Assembly (NCBI GenBank): GCA_018268545.1
Contig: JAFDWI010000274.1
Span: forward strand, 1 to 9,901
Length of the DNA stretch: 9,901 nt
DNA from: Actinomycetota bacterium
Lineage (GTDB): Bacteria > Actinomycetota > Acidimicrobiia > Acidimicrobiales > Iamiaceae
Direction: 5' to 3'
Of the stretch, positions 1 to 5,872 are shown in pieces (within the stretch, counting starts at the first letter, position 1; every line of letters begins with the position of its first letter). Position numbers and translations under genes: made by a program. A model generated the notes under the pieces. It was not told where the DNA came from and searched no databases. It saw nothing but the letters and a program-made list of their open reading frames with translations.

Positions 1-221
1 AAGCTGGGGCCGGCACCGTCGACTCGGTACCGAGCACCGGCGGCCCCACCACCACGATCGTCACCGGCCTCAACCAGCCGTACGAGATCGCCGTCTCGGG
101 CACCACCCTCTATATCGCCGACACCAGCAACAACCGGATCGTCACCGCACCCATCACCGGCGGCCATCCCACCCCATTCGTCACCGTGCTCAACCAGCCA
201 GCCTGGATCGCGGTCGGTTGA
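1..221 (+). CDS. C-terminal end of an NHL/beta-propeller repeat protein (partial)
   Basis: The frame is open from the window edge (first full codon at 3) to a TGA at 219-221, giving 72 residues. It shows two copies of a repeat with a 40-residue period: LNQPYEIAV at residues 23-31 recurs as LNQPAWIAV at 63-71, with a GTTLYIADTSNNRIV strand-turn block between them. This pattern (LNxPxxIAV, then LYIADTxNNRI) is typical of NHL or SMP-30-like beta-propeller blades, usually found in secreted or surface proteins. The N-terminus, any signal peptide and the number of blades lie outside the window, so the substrate or partner is unknown. The protein ends directly after a blade motif. A 6-bp stem (GGTTGA/TCAACC, 216-231) spans the stop codon but has no T-tract. 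Confidence 0.75.
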   Translation, partial: AGAGTVDSVPSTGGPTTTIVTGLNQPYEIAVSGTTLYIADTSNNRIVTAPITGGHPTPFVTVLNQPAWIAVG

Positions 222-303
222 CCGTTCAACCCCGCCGGCACCAGAACGAAGGGACGGACCGGACCGCTCGGCCGATGCACGACGTTCGAGGTTCTGTGGC
301 CGA

Positions 304-699
304 TCAGATCGTAATGATCGGCAATGTCGGGTCAACTCGGCGTATGTCGTCGGGGTCCGAAGTCACGACGTGATGACTGAGCTCGCGTGCGATGAGTCCG
401 ACGTGGACGTCGACGACATCGGTGTGGCCGGTTCGGCCACAGATCATGCCGACGGCTCGGGCGTCGAGGTCATCCAGTGGGCGCACCTGGACCATGGCAT
501 CACCGAGAAGTCGGGCGATGCGCGCTTGGCGGGGACCCCCTCGCCAACTCTGCGCAACAACGCCGGCCGGAATCACGCAATCGATGTCGTGTTCGACGAC
601 CCGTCGCAACAGGGCACGCACACGTCGGTCTCCGCGTTCGAGTGCAAGCAATGCCCCAGTGTCGAGGGTGAGACCGGTCGCTGTGCCATCGGGTTTCAC
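304..699 (-). CDS. vapC: VapC-type PIN-domain ribonuclease toxin
   Basis: This is the toxin half of a type II toxin-antitoxin pair. VapC proteins are Mg-dependent RNases that cleave tRNA, rRNA or mRNA. I chose the GTG at 699-697 because it overlaps the antitoxin stop as GTGA, the usual translational coupling in these operons; an ATG at 726 is in frame but lies inside the antitoxin gene. The protein has 131 residues, normal for the family. Acidic PIN residues are visible: D13 in LTLDTG, D94 and D97 in TDVVDVH, and D115 in VTSDPDD. The usual glutamate of the second motif appears to be Q50 (PAGVVAQSWRGG). From memory this Q occurs in an actinobacterial PIN subfamily, so it need not mean loss of activity. 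The stop is TGA at 306-304. Confidence 0.85.
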   Translation of the reverse strand: MKPDGTATGLTLDTGALLALERGDRRVRALLRRVVEHDIDCVIPAGVVAQSWRGGPRQARIARLLGDAMVQVRPLDDLDARAVGMICGRTGHTDVVDVHVGLIARELSHHVVTSDPDDIRRVDPTLPIITI

Positions 700-923
700 G
701 TGAGCCCGAGCGCCTTGTCGGCCCACGCGAGCGTTGCCGGGTCGACCTCGCCCAACTCACGGTCGAGGTCATCGAGAAGTTCAGTGAGGCTTGCCTCACG
801 TTCGGCGCGGGCGATGGCCGAACTCACGTAGCCGGACACCGAGGCTGCCCGACCTTGGGCAACTGCGCGGCGCATGGCCTCGACCTGGTCATCGGGGAGG
901 CTCACGGCAATCTTCATGGTCAT
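696..923 (-). CDS. vapB: VapB-type CopG/ribbon-helix-helix antitoxin
   Basis: This 75-residue protein begins MTMKIAVSLPDDQVEAMRRA. That is a ribbon-helix-helix start: a short beta strand (MKIAVSLP) followed by two helices ending near VSGYVSSAIARAE. RHH antitoxins bind operator DNA as dimers and neutralise the toxin with an acidic C-terminal tail, here LLDDLDRELGEVDPAT. The start may be the ATG at 923-921 or the one at 917-915. The first is preferred because it sits 6 nt after a TATGCT -10 box (935-930), the spacing expected for a leaderless mRNA. The stop TGA (698-696) overlaps the GTG of the downstream toxin gene. The same frame is open upstream to 1124, but that part looks non-coding. Confidence 0.85.
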   Translation of the reverse strand: MTMKIAVSLPDDQVEAMRRAVAQGRAASVSGYVSSAIARAEREASLTELLDDLDRELGEVDPATLAWADKALGLT

Positions 924-929
924 ACTCAG

Positions 930-935
930 AGCATA
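930..935 (-). promoter_or_regulatory. -10 box of vapBC pair 1 (leaderless arrangement)
   Basis: TATGCT, reading on the minus strand, matches the actinobacterial TANNNT -10 pattern. It is separated by 6 nt from the ATG at 923, so transcription would start at or within a base or two of the start codon. No convincing -35 box is visible. Confidence 0.5.
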
Positions 936-1162
936 CCGGACGTGGCCGACCGCGATGACCTCCGGCTGATCGCCGTCGACGCAGTGGCGGTCGCGGTCGC
1001 CTGACCGTTGAACACCATCGGCGCGAGTCAAACAAAACCAACCGATTACTGCGCGTGAGGCGCGGGGTGGCGCGTGACTCGAAGGGTTGAAATCGGTCGA
1101 GTCTCGGCGCCCCGGCGGACACATCCCGAAACGACCGCCGACCGGTCAACGAGTTCAACCCC

Positions 1163-1167
1163 GGAGG
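1163..1167 (+). promoter_or_regulatory. Ribosome binding site GGAGG in front of an ACG codon
   Basis: GGAGGGG covers 1163-1169 and lies 7 nt before the ACG at 1177, ideal spacing for initiation there. It does not serve the in-frame TTG at 1087. The TTG at 1172-1174 is out of frame and too close. The site marks where the PqqD-like gene originally started. Confidence 0.6.
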
Positions 1168-1176
1168 GGATTTGCC

Positions 1177-1800
1177 ACGACGTTCAAGATCCGACCCGAC
1201 CTTGTCGTCGAAGAGGTCGACGATGGCCTGTTGGTATTGATCCCCGGAGCAGACCAGGTCCTGCGCCTCACCGGCGAACAAACCGAAGCATTCGACGCGG
1301 CACGCGCTGGCGTGAACGAAGTCGCCGACCATCTCGCCGCAGCGATGGCCGGACGCGTCGAACTCGGCGTGGTCACCACCGACACGTGGTCACGACGACG
1401 GATCATCCAACTCGGCGGCGCAGCCGCCGCAAGAGTCACCGTCATCGCGCTCCCTTCGATCGCGGCGGCCTCCAGCGGTTCGGGTGGCACCACGCTCCCC
1501 GGCACCACATCCACCACGGGCCGCAAACCGACCTACGTTCACCGTCACAGCACAACGCAGCGAGCCGAATTACCCACCGATGCGCGAGAATCCCCGATGA
1601 TGCGCGCCGAGTGGCCCCGCAAGTCAGCGACAATGCGAACAACGGTGCGTCACCTCGGACGGCGCACGTCCGAACTCGTCCCCGACGCACGCTCCGTCCA
1701 CGGCTCGAACCGCCAGACGGATCAAACGGTTGTACCAACATCGGAGAGCACCGACCCAGGCCCGGCGCCCAATCGGCGGGCGCTCCTGTGGAGCATGTGA
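1177..1800 (+). CDS. PqqD-like (RRE-like) domain protein with Tat-like segment; start codon ACG or lost, possible pseudogene
   Basis: A strong GGAGG (1163-1167) points at position 1177, where the codon is ACG. The residues that follow (TTFKIRPDLVVEEVDDG) look like the true N-terminus, so ATG has probably changed to ACG. The nearest legal start in frame is a TTG at 1087 with poor context. From 1177, residues 3-70 resemble PqqD-like RiPP recognition elements: RPD at 6-8, DGLLVLIPG at 16-24, LRLTGEQ at 29-35, then ELGVVT at 62-67. A twin-arginine-like motif follows (SRRRIIQLGG, 72-81) with an Ala-rich stretch and ALPSIAAASS (91-100). An Arg (R86, codon AGA) interrupts that hydrophobic stretch, again suggesting decay. 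Beyond about residue 115 the composition looks non-coding, although the frame stays open to the TGA at 1798-1800, just before larC. The function is unknown. Confidence 0.5.
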   Translation, partial: TTFKIRPDLVVEEVDDGLLVLIPGADQVLRLTGEQTEAFDAARAGVNEVADHLAAAMAGRVELGVVTTDTWSRRRIIQLGGAAAARVTVIALPSIAAASSGSGGTTLPGTTSTTGRKPTYVHRHSTTQRAELPTDARESPMMRAEWPRKSATMRTTVRHLGRRTSELVPDARSVHGSNRQTDQTVVPTSESTDPGPAPNRRALLWSM

Positions 1801-1801
1801 G

Positions 1802-3106
1802 GTGACGACAGCCTGGTTCCATCCGTTCTCCGGGATCGCGGGCGACATGGCATTCGGTGCACTCGTCGACGCGGGCGCGGAACTCGACGCGGTGGTCGAG
1901 ATTCTGGGCGCACTGGGCTTGGACGGGTGGCGGGTCGAAGCCGAACCGGTGCTGCGCGGCGGTATCGCGGGCACGAAGATCCACGTGCACGTCGCGCCAA
2001 CCAGCGTTGTGCGAACCGCTGCGTCGATCGACGCGCTCGTCGCTGCCGCGCCGCTCCCCGATCGGGTCCGTGACCGGGCACGTCTCGTGTTCGCGGCGCT
2101 CGCGGCAGCCGAAGGGCACCTGCATCGCAGCGAACCCGCCCAGGTGCACTTCCACGAAGTGGGCGGAACCGACGCGATCATCGACGTGGTCGGCACGTGC
2201 GCGGCACTCGAAGTGCTGGACGTCGACCGGGTTGTCTGCGCCACCGTGGTGACCGGCACCGGCATGGTGCGCGCCGCGCACGGGATCATCCCGAACCCGG
2301 CGCCCGCAACGGTTCAGTTGCTCAGTGGCGCGCCCACACGGGGCATCGACGTGGCCGTCGAGCTGACCACGCCAACCGGGGCCGCGATCCTCGCTGCGCT
2401 GGTGGAACAGTGGGGCCCGATGCCCGAGATGACGGTCACCGCGCACGGTTTCGGGGCGGGCACCCGTGAACTGGACGGTCGTCCGAACCTCACCCAGGTC
2501 GTCATCGGCACCCCCGATAGCGCCACGCTCGACCCGGGTCAGCCGGTGATCCTGTTGGAGACGAACGTCGACGACGTGACCGGCGAAGTGCTCGCCCACG
2601 CCGTCGCAGCGTTGCTCGACGCCGGCGCGCACGACGCGTGGCTCACCCCGGTGATGATGAAGAAGGGCCGCCCGGGTTACATCGTGCACGCGTTGGCCGA
2701 CCTCGCGGTGGCCGACGAGGTGCGCCGCACGCTCGTCGGCGAGACCGGGTCGTTCGGTGTGCGAGGGCAACGCCTGGAGCGTTGGCCCGAAGCTCGCCAC
2801 GGCGACGAGGTCGACACCCCCGATGGGATCGCGCACGTCAAAGTGTCACGAGCACGTGCCAAGGTCGAGTTCGACGACGCCGCCCGGATCGCCCAGGCCC
2901 GCCACGCACCCCTACGTGCGGTGATCGCCGAGCTGGAAGCCGCCTGGCGCCGCAATGCGGACCCCGACATCGTCCCGGTCCACGCACACACCCACGGCGA
3001 CCACTCCCACGAGGCCCACGACCACGGGCACAACCACCCCCACGATCACCCCCACGACCACACATCGGACTGGACCGAGGAAGGCCCCTCCGACCCCGTC
3101 GCCTGA
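1802..3106 (+). CDS. larC: LarC, nickel insertion protein for the lactate racemase-type (NPN) cofactor
   Basis: LarC is a CTP-dependent nickel chelatase that inserts Ni into pyridinium-3,5-bisthiocarboxylate mononucleotide, giving the cofactor of LarA-type racemases and epimerases. The 434-residue protein opens with the family signature FHPFSGIAGDMAFGAL (residues 6-21) and carries VHFHEVGGTDAIIDVVG at 115-131. The later ETNVDDVTGEVL and the MMKKGRPGY motif are also diagnostic. In Lactobacillus plantarum larC is split into two frames joined by frameshifting; here it is one continuous frame. The C-terminus (394-420) has 13 His in 27 residues, a likely nickel-storage or binding tail. The GTG start at 1802 has GGAG at 1790-1793. 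The frame stays open back to 1730, but that part overlaps the previous gene. No larA, larB or larE is in the window. Confidence 0.93.
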   Translation: MTTAWFHPFSGIAGDMAFGALVDAGAELDAVVEILGALGLDGWRVEAEPVLRGGIAGTKIHVHVAPTSVVRTAASIDALVAAAPLPDRVRDRARLVFAALAAAEGHLHRSEPAQVHFHEVGGTDAIIDVVGTCAALEVLDVDRVVCATVVTGTGMVRAAHGIIPNPAPATVQLLSGAPTRGIDVAVELTTPTGAAILAALVEQWGPMPEMTVTAHGFGAGTRELDGRPNLTQVVIGTPDSATLDPGQPVILLETNVDDVTGEVLAHAVAALLDAGAHDAWLTPVMMKKGRPGYIVHALADLAVADEVRRTLVGETGSFGVRGQRLERWPEARHGDEVDTPDGIAHVKVSRARAKVEFDDAARIAQARHAPLRAVIAELEAAWRRNADPDIVPVHAHTHGDHSHEAHDHGHNHPHDHPHDHTSDWTEEGPSDPVA

Positions 3107-3108
3107 AT

Positions 3109-3132
3109 GTCGGGACGATCCCGACCGCTTTT
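3109..3132 (+). terminator. Rho-independent terminator of larC
   Basis: A perfect 7-bp stem (GTCGGGA at 3109-3115, TCCCGAC at 3119-3125) with a 3-nt loop is followed by CGCTTTT. It begins 3 nt after the larC stop and ends on the stop codon of the convergent vapC. The T-tract is short (4 T), so efficiency is uncertain. On the minus strand no T-tract follows the stem, so it should act on larC only. Confidence 0.6.
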
Positions 3133-3536
3133 CACGATTCCGCGCCGACGACCTCGACGCGGCACGTCAGACCGGGCGCATGCGCAAGTCGCCGATCGGC
3201 GGTCACGAGGACGACATCGAGAGCCTCGGCGAGCGCCACATACACCGCGTCGTAGGGCGTGAGGTTCTGGCGGTGTGCCCAGACCCGATCGACCAAACCG
3301 TGATGGGACAGCCGCCGGATCGGCAGGTCGACGAGATCCGCGATCGCGTCGTCGGCCCGCGCCGGATCGAGGTCGCCCCGATGCACGAGCCGACGTACGA
3401 CGGACACGACCTCGAGATCGATCAACTCGGGTGCCGACAGGCGATCAGCCGCGAGGCGTGCCCGCGCCACGTTGCCGTCGTCGGCGTCGTCGTCGAGGAG
3501 CGCGGACGCGACGACGCTCGCGTCAACGACGATCAC
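3132..3536 (-). CDS. vapC: VapC-type PIN-domain ribonuclease toxin (second pair)
   Basis: This 134-residue PIN-domain protein carries all four canonical acidic residues: D5 (VIVVDASVV), E42 (ELIDLEVVSVVRR), D96 (LTPYDAVYVALAE) and D114 (LVTADRRLA). It is therefore predicted to be a catalytically competent VapC RNase. The GTG at 3536-3534 is chosen because it places the hydrophobic first strand at the N-terminus. It overlaps the upstream antitoxin gene by 14 nt, consistent with translational coupling. The frame is open much further upstream (to 3968), but that region contains the antitoxin gene and intergenic DNA. The 3' end is convergent with larC, 25 bp apart, with the larC terminator between. 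Expression should follow the promoter ahead of the antitoxin. Confidence 0.9.
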   Translation of the reverse strand: MIVVDASVVASALLDDDADDGNVARARLAADRLSAPELIDLEVVSVVRRLVHRGDLDPARADDAIADLVDLPIRRLSHHGLVDRVWAHRQNLTPYDAVYVALAEALDVVLVTADRRLAHAPGLTCRVEVVGAES

Positions 3537-3753
3537 GATCCGCTCGAACCATCGCCGCTGCTTCGACCAACGGCAACACCCCACCGCTGCGATGCGCCAG
3601 CCGAGCCAGCACCTCGTCGAGCGTAGGCGTGGCGGCTTCGTCGATGAGACGGGCCCGCAGGTATTCCTGCAACGACTGGTGGTTGGATGCGGCCCGGGCG
3701 CGCAACACCGCATGCGTGGAGTCCGGCACGTTCTTGATCTGCACGCTCGGCAT
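3523..3753 (-). CDS. vapB: VapB-type FitA-like ribbon-helix-helix antitoxin (second pair)
   Basis: This 76-residue protein starts MPSVQIKNVPDSTHAVLRAR and continues SLQEYLRARLIDEA. That is the FitA-like ribbon-helix-helix DNA-binding domain (VQIKNVP strand, then two helices). The C-terminal part, with TLDEVLARLAHRSGG and a closing MVRADRDRR, is the toxin-wrapping tail typical of antitoxins paired with PIN toxins. It should bind and block the downstream VapC and repress its own promoter. The ATG at 3753-3751 follows a TAGAAT -10 box by 6 nt, so the mRNA is probably leaderless. A 10-bp palindrome overlaps the start codon. The antitoxin type differs from that of the first pair near 900, so the two pairs are not recent duplicates. 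Confidence 0.9.
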   Translation of the reverse strand: MPSVQIKNVPDSTHAVLRARAASNHQSLQEYLRARLIDEAATPTLDEVLARLAHRSGGVLPLVEAAAMVRADRDRR

Positions 3754-3765
3754 GGCGCCATTCTA
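3752..3765 (-). promoter_or_regulatory. vapBC pair 2 promoter with start-codon palindrome
   Basis: TAGAAT at 3765-3760 is a near-consensus -10 box, 6 nt before the vapB ATG. The palindrome ATGGCGCCAT (3752-3761) overlaps both the start codon and the promoter edge, a plausible site for autoregulation by the antitoxin. Just upstream, CCACT/AGTGG arms (3769-3783, 5-nt loop) form another small dyad. No clear -35 box is visible. Confidence 0.5.
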
Positions 3766-3862
3766 GCGCCACTCGAGAAGTGGGGTTGGTCACGACGACC
3801 TCGCATGGCCCGTTCGCCGCGACCTTGCCCGCCGCGGTTTGATGCGGGATCCTCGCCGACTT

Positions 3863-3911
3863 GTTCTTTGCACGCGCGTTCACCGCTGCGATGCTCCAGC
3901 GTGCAAAGAAC
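3863..3911. repeat. Palindromic 49-bp repeat, copy 1
   Basis: The left arm GTTCTTTGCACGC (3863-3875) and the right arm GCGTGCAAAGAAC (3899-3911) are perfectly complementary over 13 bp and enclose a 23-nt loop. The following 19 bp (3912-3930, G-rich) resemble those after copy 2. There is no T-tract on either strand, so it is not a standard terminator. Confidence 0.9.
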
Positions 3912-3957
3912 GGGTTGGGGGGCAGAACCGAAGCGCATCACCCGACCGCTCCAAATC

Positions 3958-4006
3958 GTTCTTTGCACGCACTTTCACCCCTGGCGTGCTTCCGCGTGCA
4001 AAGAAC
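3958..4006. repeat. Palindromic 49-bp repeat, copy 2
   Basis: The arms at 3958-3970 and 3994-4006 are identical to those of copy 1. The pairing extends one base further on each side (C3957 with G4007). The loop is again 23 nt but differs from copy 1 at many positions. The copy ends 52 bp before the -10 box of the ABC-F gene. Confidence 0.9.
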
Positions 4007-4058
4007 GGTTGGGGGCAGCACCGCCGCGGCGACAGCGGGGTCGCTGACGGGTGGGCCG

Positions 4059-4064
4059 TAGCAT
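4059..4064 (+). promoter_or_regulatory. -10 box of the ABC-F gene (leaderless arrangement)
   Basis: TAGCAT fits TANNNT and is followed after 6 nt by the GTG start at 4071. No ribosome binding site precedes the GTG, which fits a leaderless mRNA. No -35 box is clear. Confidence 0.45.
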
Positions 4065-4070
4065 CGACTC

Positions 4071-5870
4071 GTGGCTGTGCACGTCCTCGGCGCCGAATCG
4101 GTTCGCCTGGAATACCCCACGCGGGTGATCCTCGACTCGGTGACCGTCGGAGTCGCCGAAGGCGATCGGATCGGCATCGTCGGCGTGAACGGCGACGGGA
4201 AATCCAGCCTCGTCGGCATCCTCTCGGGGCGCATCACCCCATCGGCGGGCCAGGTGACCCGGCGCCGCGGGGTGCGGTTCGGGGTGCTCGGCCAGACCGA
4301 CGACCTCGACGCCTCGGCGACCGTCGCACACACGATCATCGGTTCCCGCGCCGAACACGAGTGGGCCGGCGACCCGAAGATCCGTGACGTGATCGGCGGG
4401 CTCGTCGCCGACATCGCCTGGGATGCGACCGTCGCCGAACTGAGCGGCGGGCAACGTCGCCGCGTCGCGCTCGCCGGCCTGCTGGTCGGCGACTGGGACG
4501 TGCTCGCACTCGACGAGCCGACGAACCATCTCGACATCGACGGCATCACGTGGCTCGCCGGCCACCTTCGCACACGTTGGTCCGCCGGCACCGGCAGCCT
4601 GCTCGTCATCACCCACGACCGTTGGTTCCTCGACGAGGTCTGCACCACGACCTGGGAGGTGCACGACGGAACCATCGACTCCTTCGAAGGTGGCTACGCC
4701 GCGTACGTGCTCCAACGCGTCGAACGGGACCGGATCGCTGCGGCGACCGAGACCAAACGCCAGAACCTCGCCCGCAAGGAACTCGCCTGGCTGCGTCGGG
4801 GCGCACCCGCGCGCACCTCCAAACCCAAGTTCCGGATCGACGCAGCGAACGCGCTCATCGCGGACGTCCCCCCGATCCGGAATCCGATCGAGCTGCAACG
4901 CCTCTCGGTGGCCCGGCTCGGCAAGGACGTCGTCGACCTCGAAGGTGTCGGCGTGCGCTACGGCGACCACGAGGTGCTCCACGACGTCACCTGGCGGATC
5001 GCTCCGGGTGAACGCACCGGGATCGTCGGCGCGAACGGCAGCGGCAAGTCCACCGTGCTCGGGCTGGTCACCGGCACCATCACCCCGACGACCGGGCGGG
5101 TCAGACACGGCAAGACCGTTCGGGTCGGGCTGTTGGATCAACAGTTCTCGCAGCTCGCCGACATCGGTGACGACCGGGTCCGCGAGGTGCTCGCACGGAC
5201 CAAGGCGATCTTCCACTTCGACGGCAAGGACCTCACATCAGCCCAGCTCCTGGAACGGCTCGGGTTCTCGCGGCGGCACCTCGCGTCGTTCGTGCGCGAA
5301 CTGTCCGGCGGCCAGAAACGACGGCTGCAACTGCTGCTGCTGCTCCTCGCCGAGCCCAACGTGATCGCGTTGGACGAGCCGACGAATGATGTCGATGCCG
5401 AGATGCTGACCGCGATGGAAGACCTGTTGGATTCGTGGCCCGGCACGCTGATCGTCGTGTCCCACGACCGCTACCTGCTCGAACGCGTCACCGACCAGCA
5501 GTACGCGATCATCGACGGGCACCTTCGCCACCTGCCCGGCGGCGTCGACGACTACCTCGCACGACGTTCAGCGACGGACAGGGCGCCTTCGGCAGCCTCG
5601 CCGCCGCGGGCCGGCGACGGATCGACCGCTGCAGGCGTGGCGTCGGTGTCGGGGGTCGAGCGTCGACGGATCTCCAAGGAGATCGCATCGATCGAACGAC
5701 GCCTCGACCGGTCGACCGGCGAGATCCACGAGATCCATCGCCGCATGGCCGATCATGATCACGCCGACCACGCCGGGTTCCGCCGCCTCACCGAACGCCT
5801 GCGCGAAACCGAAGCCGAGGCGGCCGCCCTCGAAGAACGGTGGATCGAGCTTTCCGAATCGCTCGGATGA
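4071..5870 (+). CDS. ABC-F family ATPase, Uup-like
   Basis: A soluble 599-residue protein has two ATP-binding cassettes and no membrane segments, the ABC-F plan. ABC-F proteins act on the ribosome rather than as transporters. Cassette 1: Walker A GVNGDGKSS (38-46), signature LSGGQ (124-128), Walker B and D-loop LALDEPTNHLD (145-155), then ITHDR. Cassette 2: Walker A GANGSGKST (320-328), LSGGQ (411-415), IALDEPTNDVD (432-442), then VSHDR (463-467). Both Walker B glutamates are present. The C-terminus after about 525 is a charged, helical coiled-coil tail (RRRISKEIASIERRLDRS onward) as in Uup and the ABC_tran_CTD domain. TND rather than TNH in cassette 2 also suits Uup. Nothing nearby suggests antibiotic resistance. 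The stop lies 2 bp from the convergent reductase stop. Confidence 0.93.
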   Translation: MAVHVLGAESVRLEYPTRVILDSVTVGVAEGDRIGIVGVNGDGKSSLVGILSGRITPSAGQVTRRRGVRFGVLGQTDDLDASATVAHTIIGSRAEHEWAGDPKIRDVIGGLVADIAWDATVAELSGGQRRRVALAGLLVGDWDVLALDEPTNHLDIDGITWLAGHLRTRWSAGTGSLLVITHDRWFLDEVCTTTWEVHDGTIDSFEGGYAAYVLQRVERDRIAAATETKRQNLARKELAWLRRGAPARTSKPKFRIDAANALIADVPPIRNPIELQRLSVARLGKDVVDLEGVGVRYGDHEVLHDVTWRIAPGERTGIVGANGSGKSTVLGLVTGTITPTTGRVRHGKTVRVGLLDQQFSQLADIGDDRVREVLARTKAIFHFDGKDLTSAQLLERLGFSRRHLASFVRELSGGQKRRLQLLLLLLAEPNVIALDEPTNDVDAEMLTAMEDLLDSWPGTLIVVSHDRYLLERVTDQQYAIIDGHLRHLPGGVDDYLARRSATDRAPSAASPPRAGDGSTAAGVASVSGVERRRISKEIASIERRLDRSTGEIHEIHRRMADHDHADHAGFRRLTERLRETEAEAAALEERWIELSESLG

Positions 5871-5872
5871 CG

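Larger units (their letters stand above)
3754..4070. other. 317-bp intergenic region between divergent vapB and the ABC-F gene
   Basis: No gene is credible here. The region holds, in order, the vapB promoter, a small dyad at 3769-3783, two copies of the 49-bp palindromic repeat (3863-3911 and 3958-4006) 95 bp apart, and the ABC-F -10 box. Open frames across it exist on both strands but read through the repeat arms and have no ribosome binding sites. Confidence 0.75.

Noticed and set aside
216..231. Hairpin GGTTGA/TCAACC as terminator of the NHL gene
   Set aside because: The stem is only 6 bp, overlaps the stop codon and has no T-tract.
1087..1176. TTG at 1087 as start of the PqqD-like gene
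   Set aside because: Residues before 1177 look non-coding and the strong ribosome binding site lies 76 bp downstream of that TTG. It cannot be fully excluded.
1442..2836. 464-codon open frame on the minus strand opposite larC
   Set aside because: It is antisense to a clear LarC protein, has low-complexity Arg/His/Gly-rich composition and no recognisable domain. High-GC coding DNA commonly leaves such frames open.
3863..4006. CRISPR-like array
   Set aside because: Only two local copies, each a palindrome with an internal variable loop rather than repeats separated by uniform spacers, and no cas genes nearby.
3975..5216. 413-codon open frame on the minus strand opposite the ABC-F gene
   Set aside because: Its complement carries perfect Walker and signature motifs; the antisense frame has no family features.
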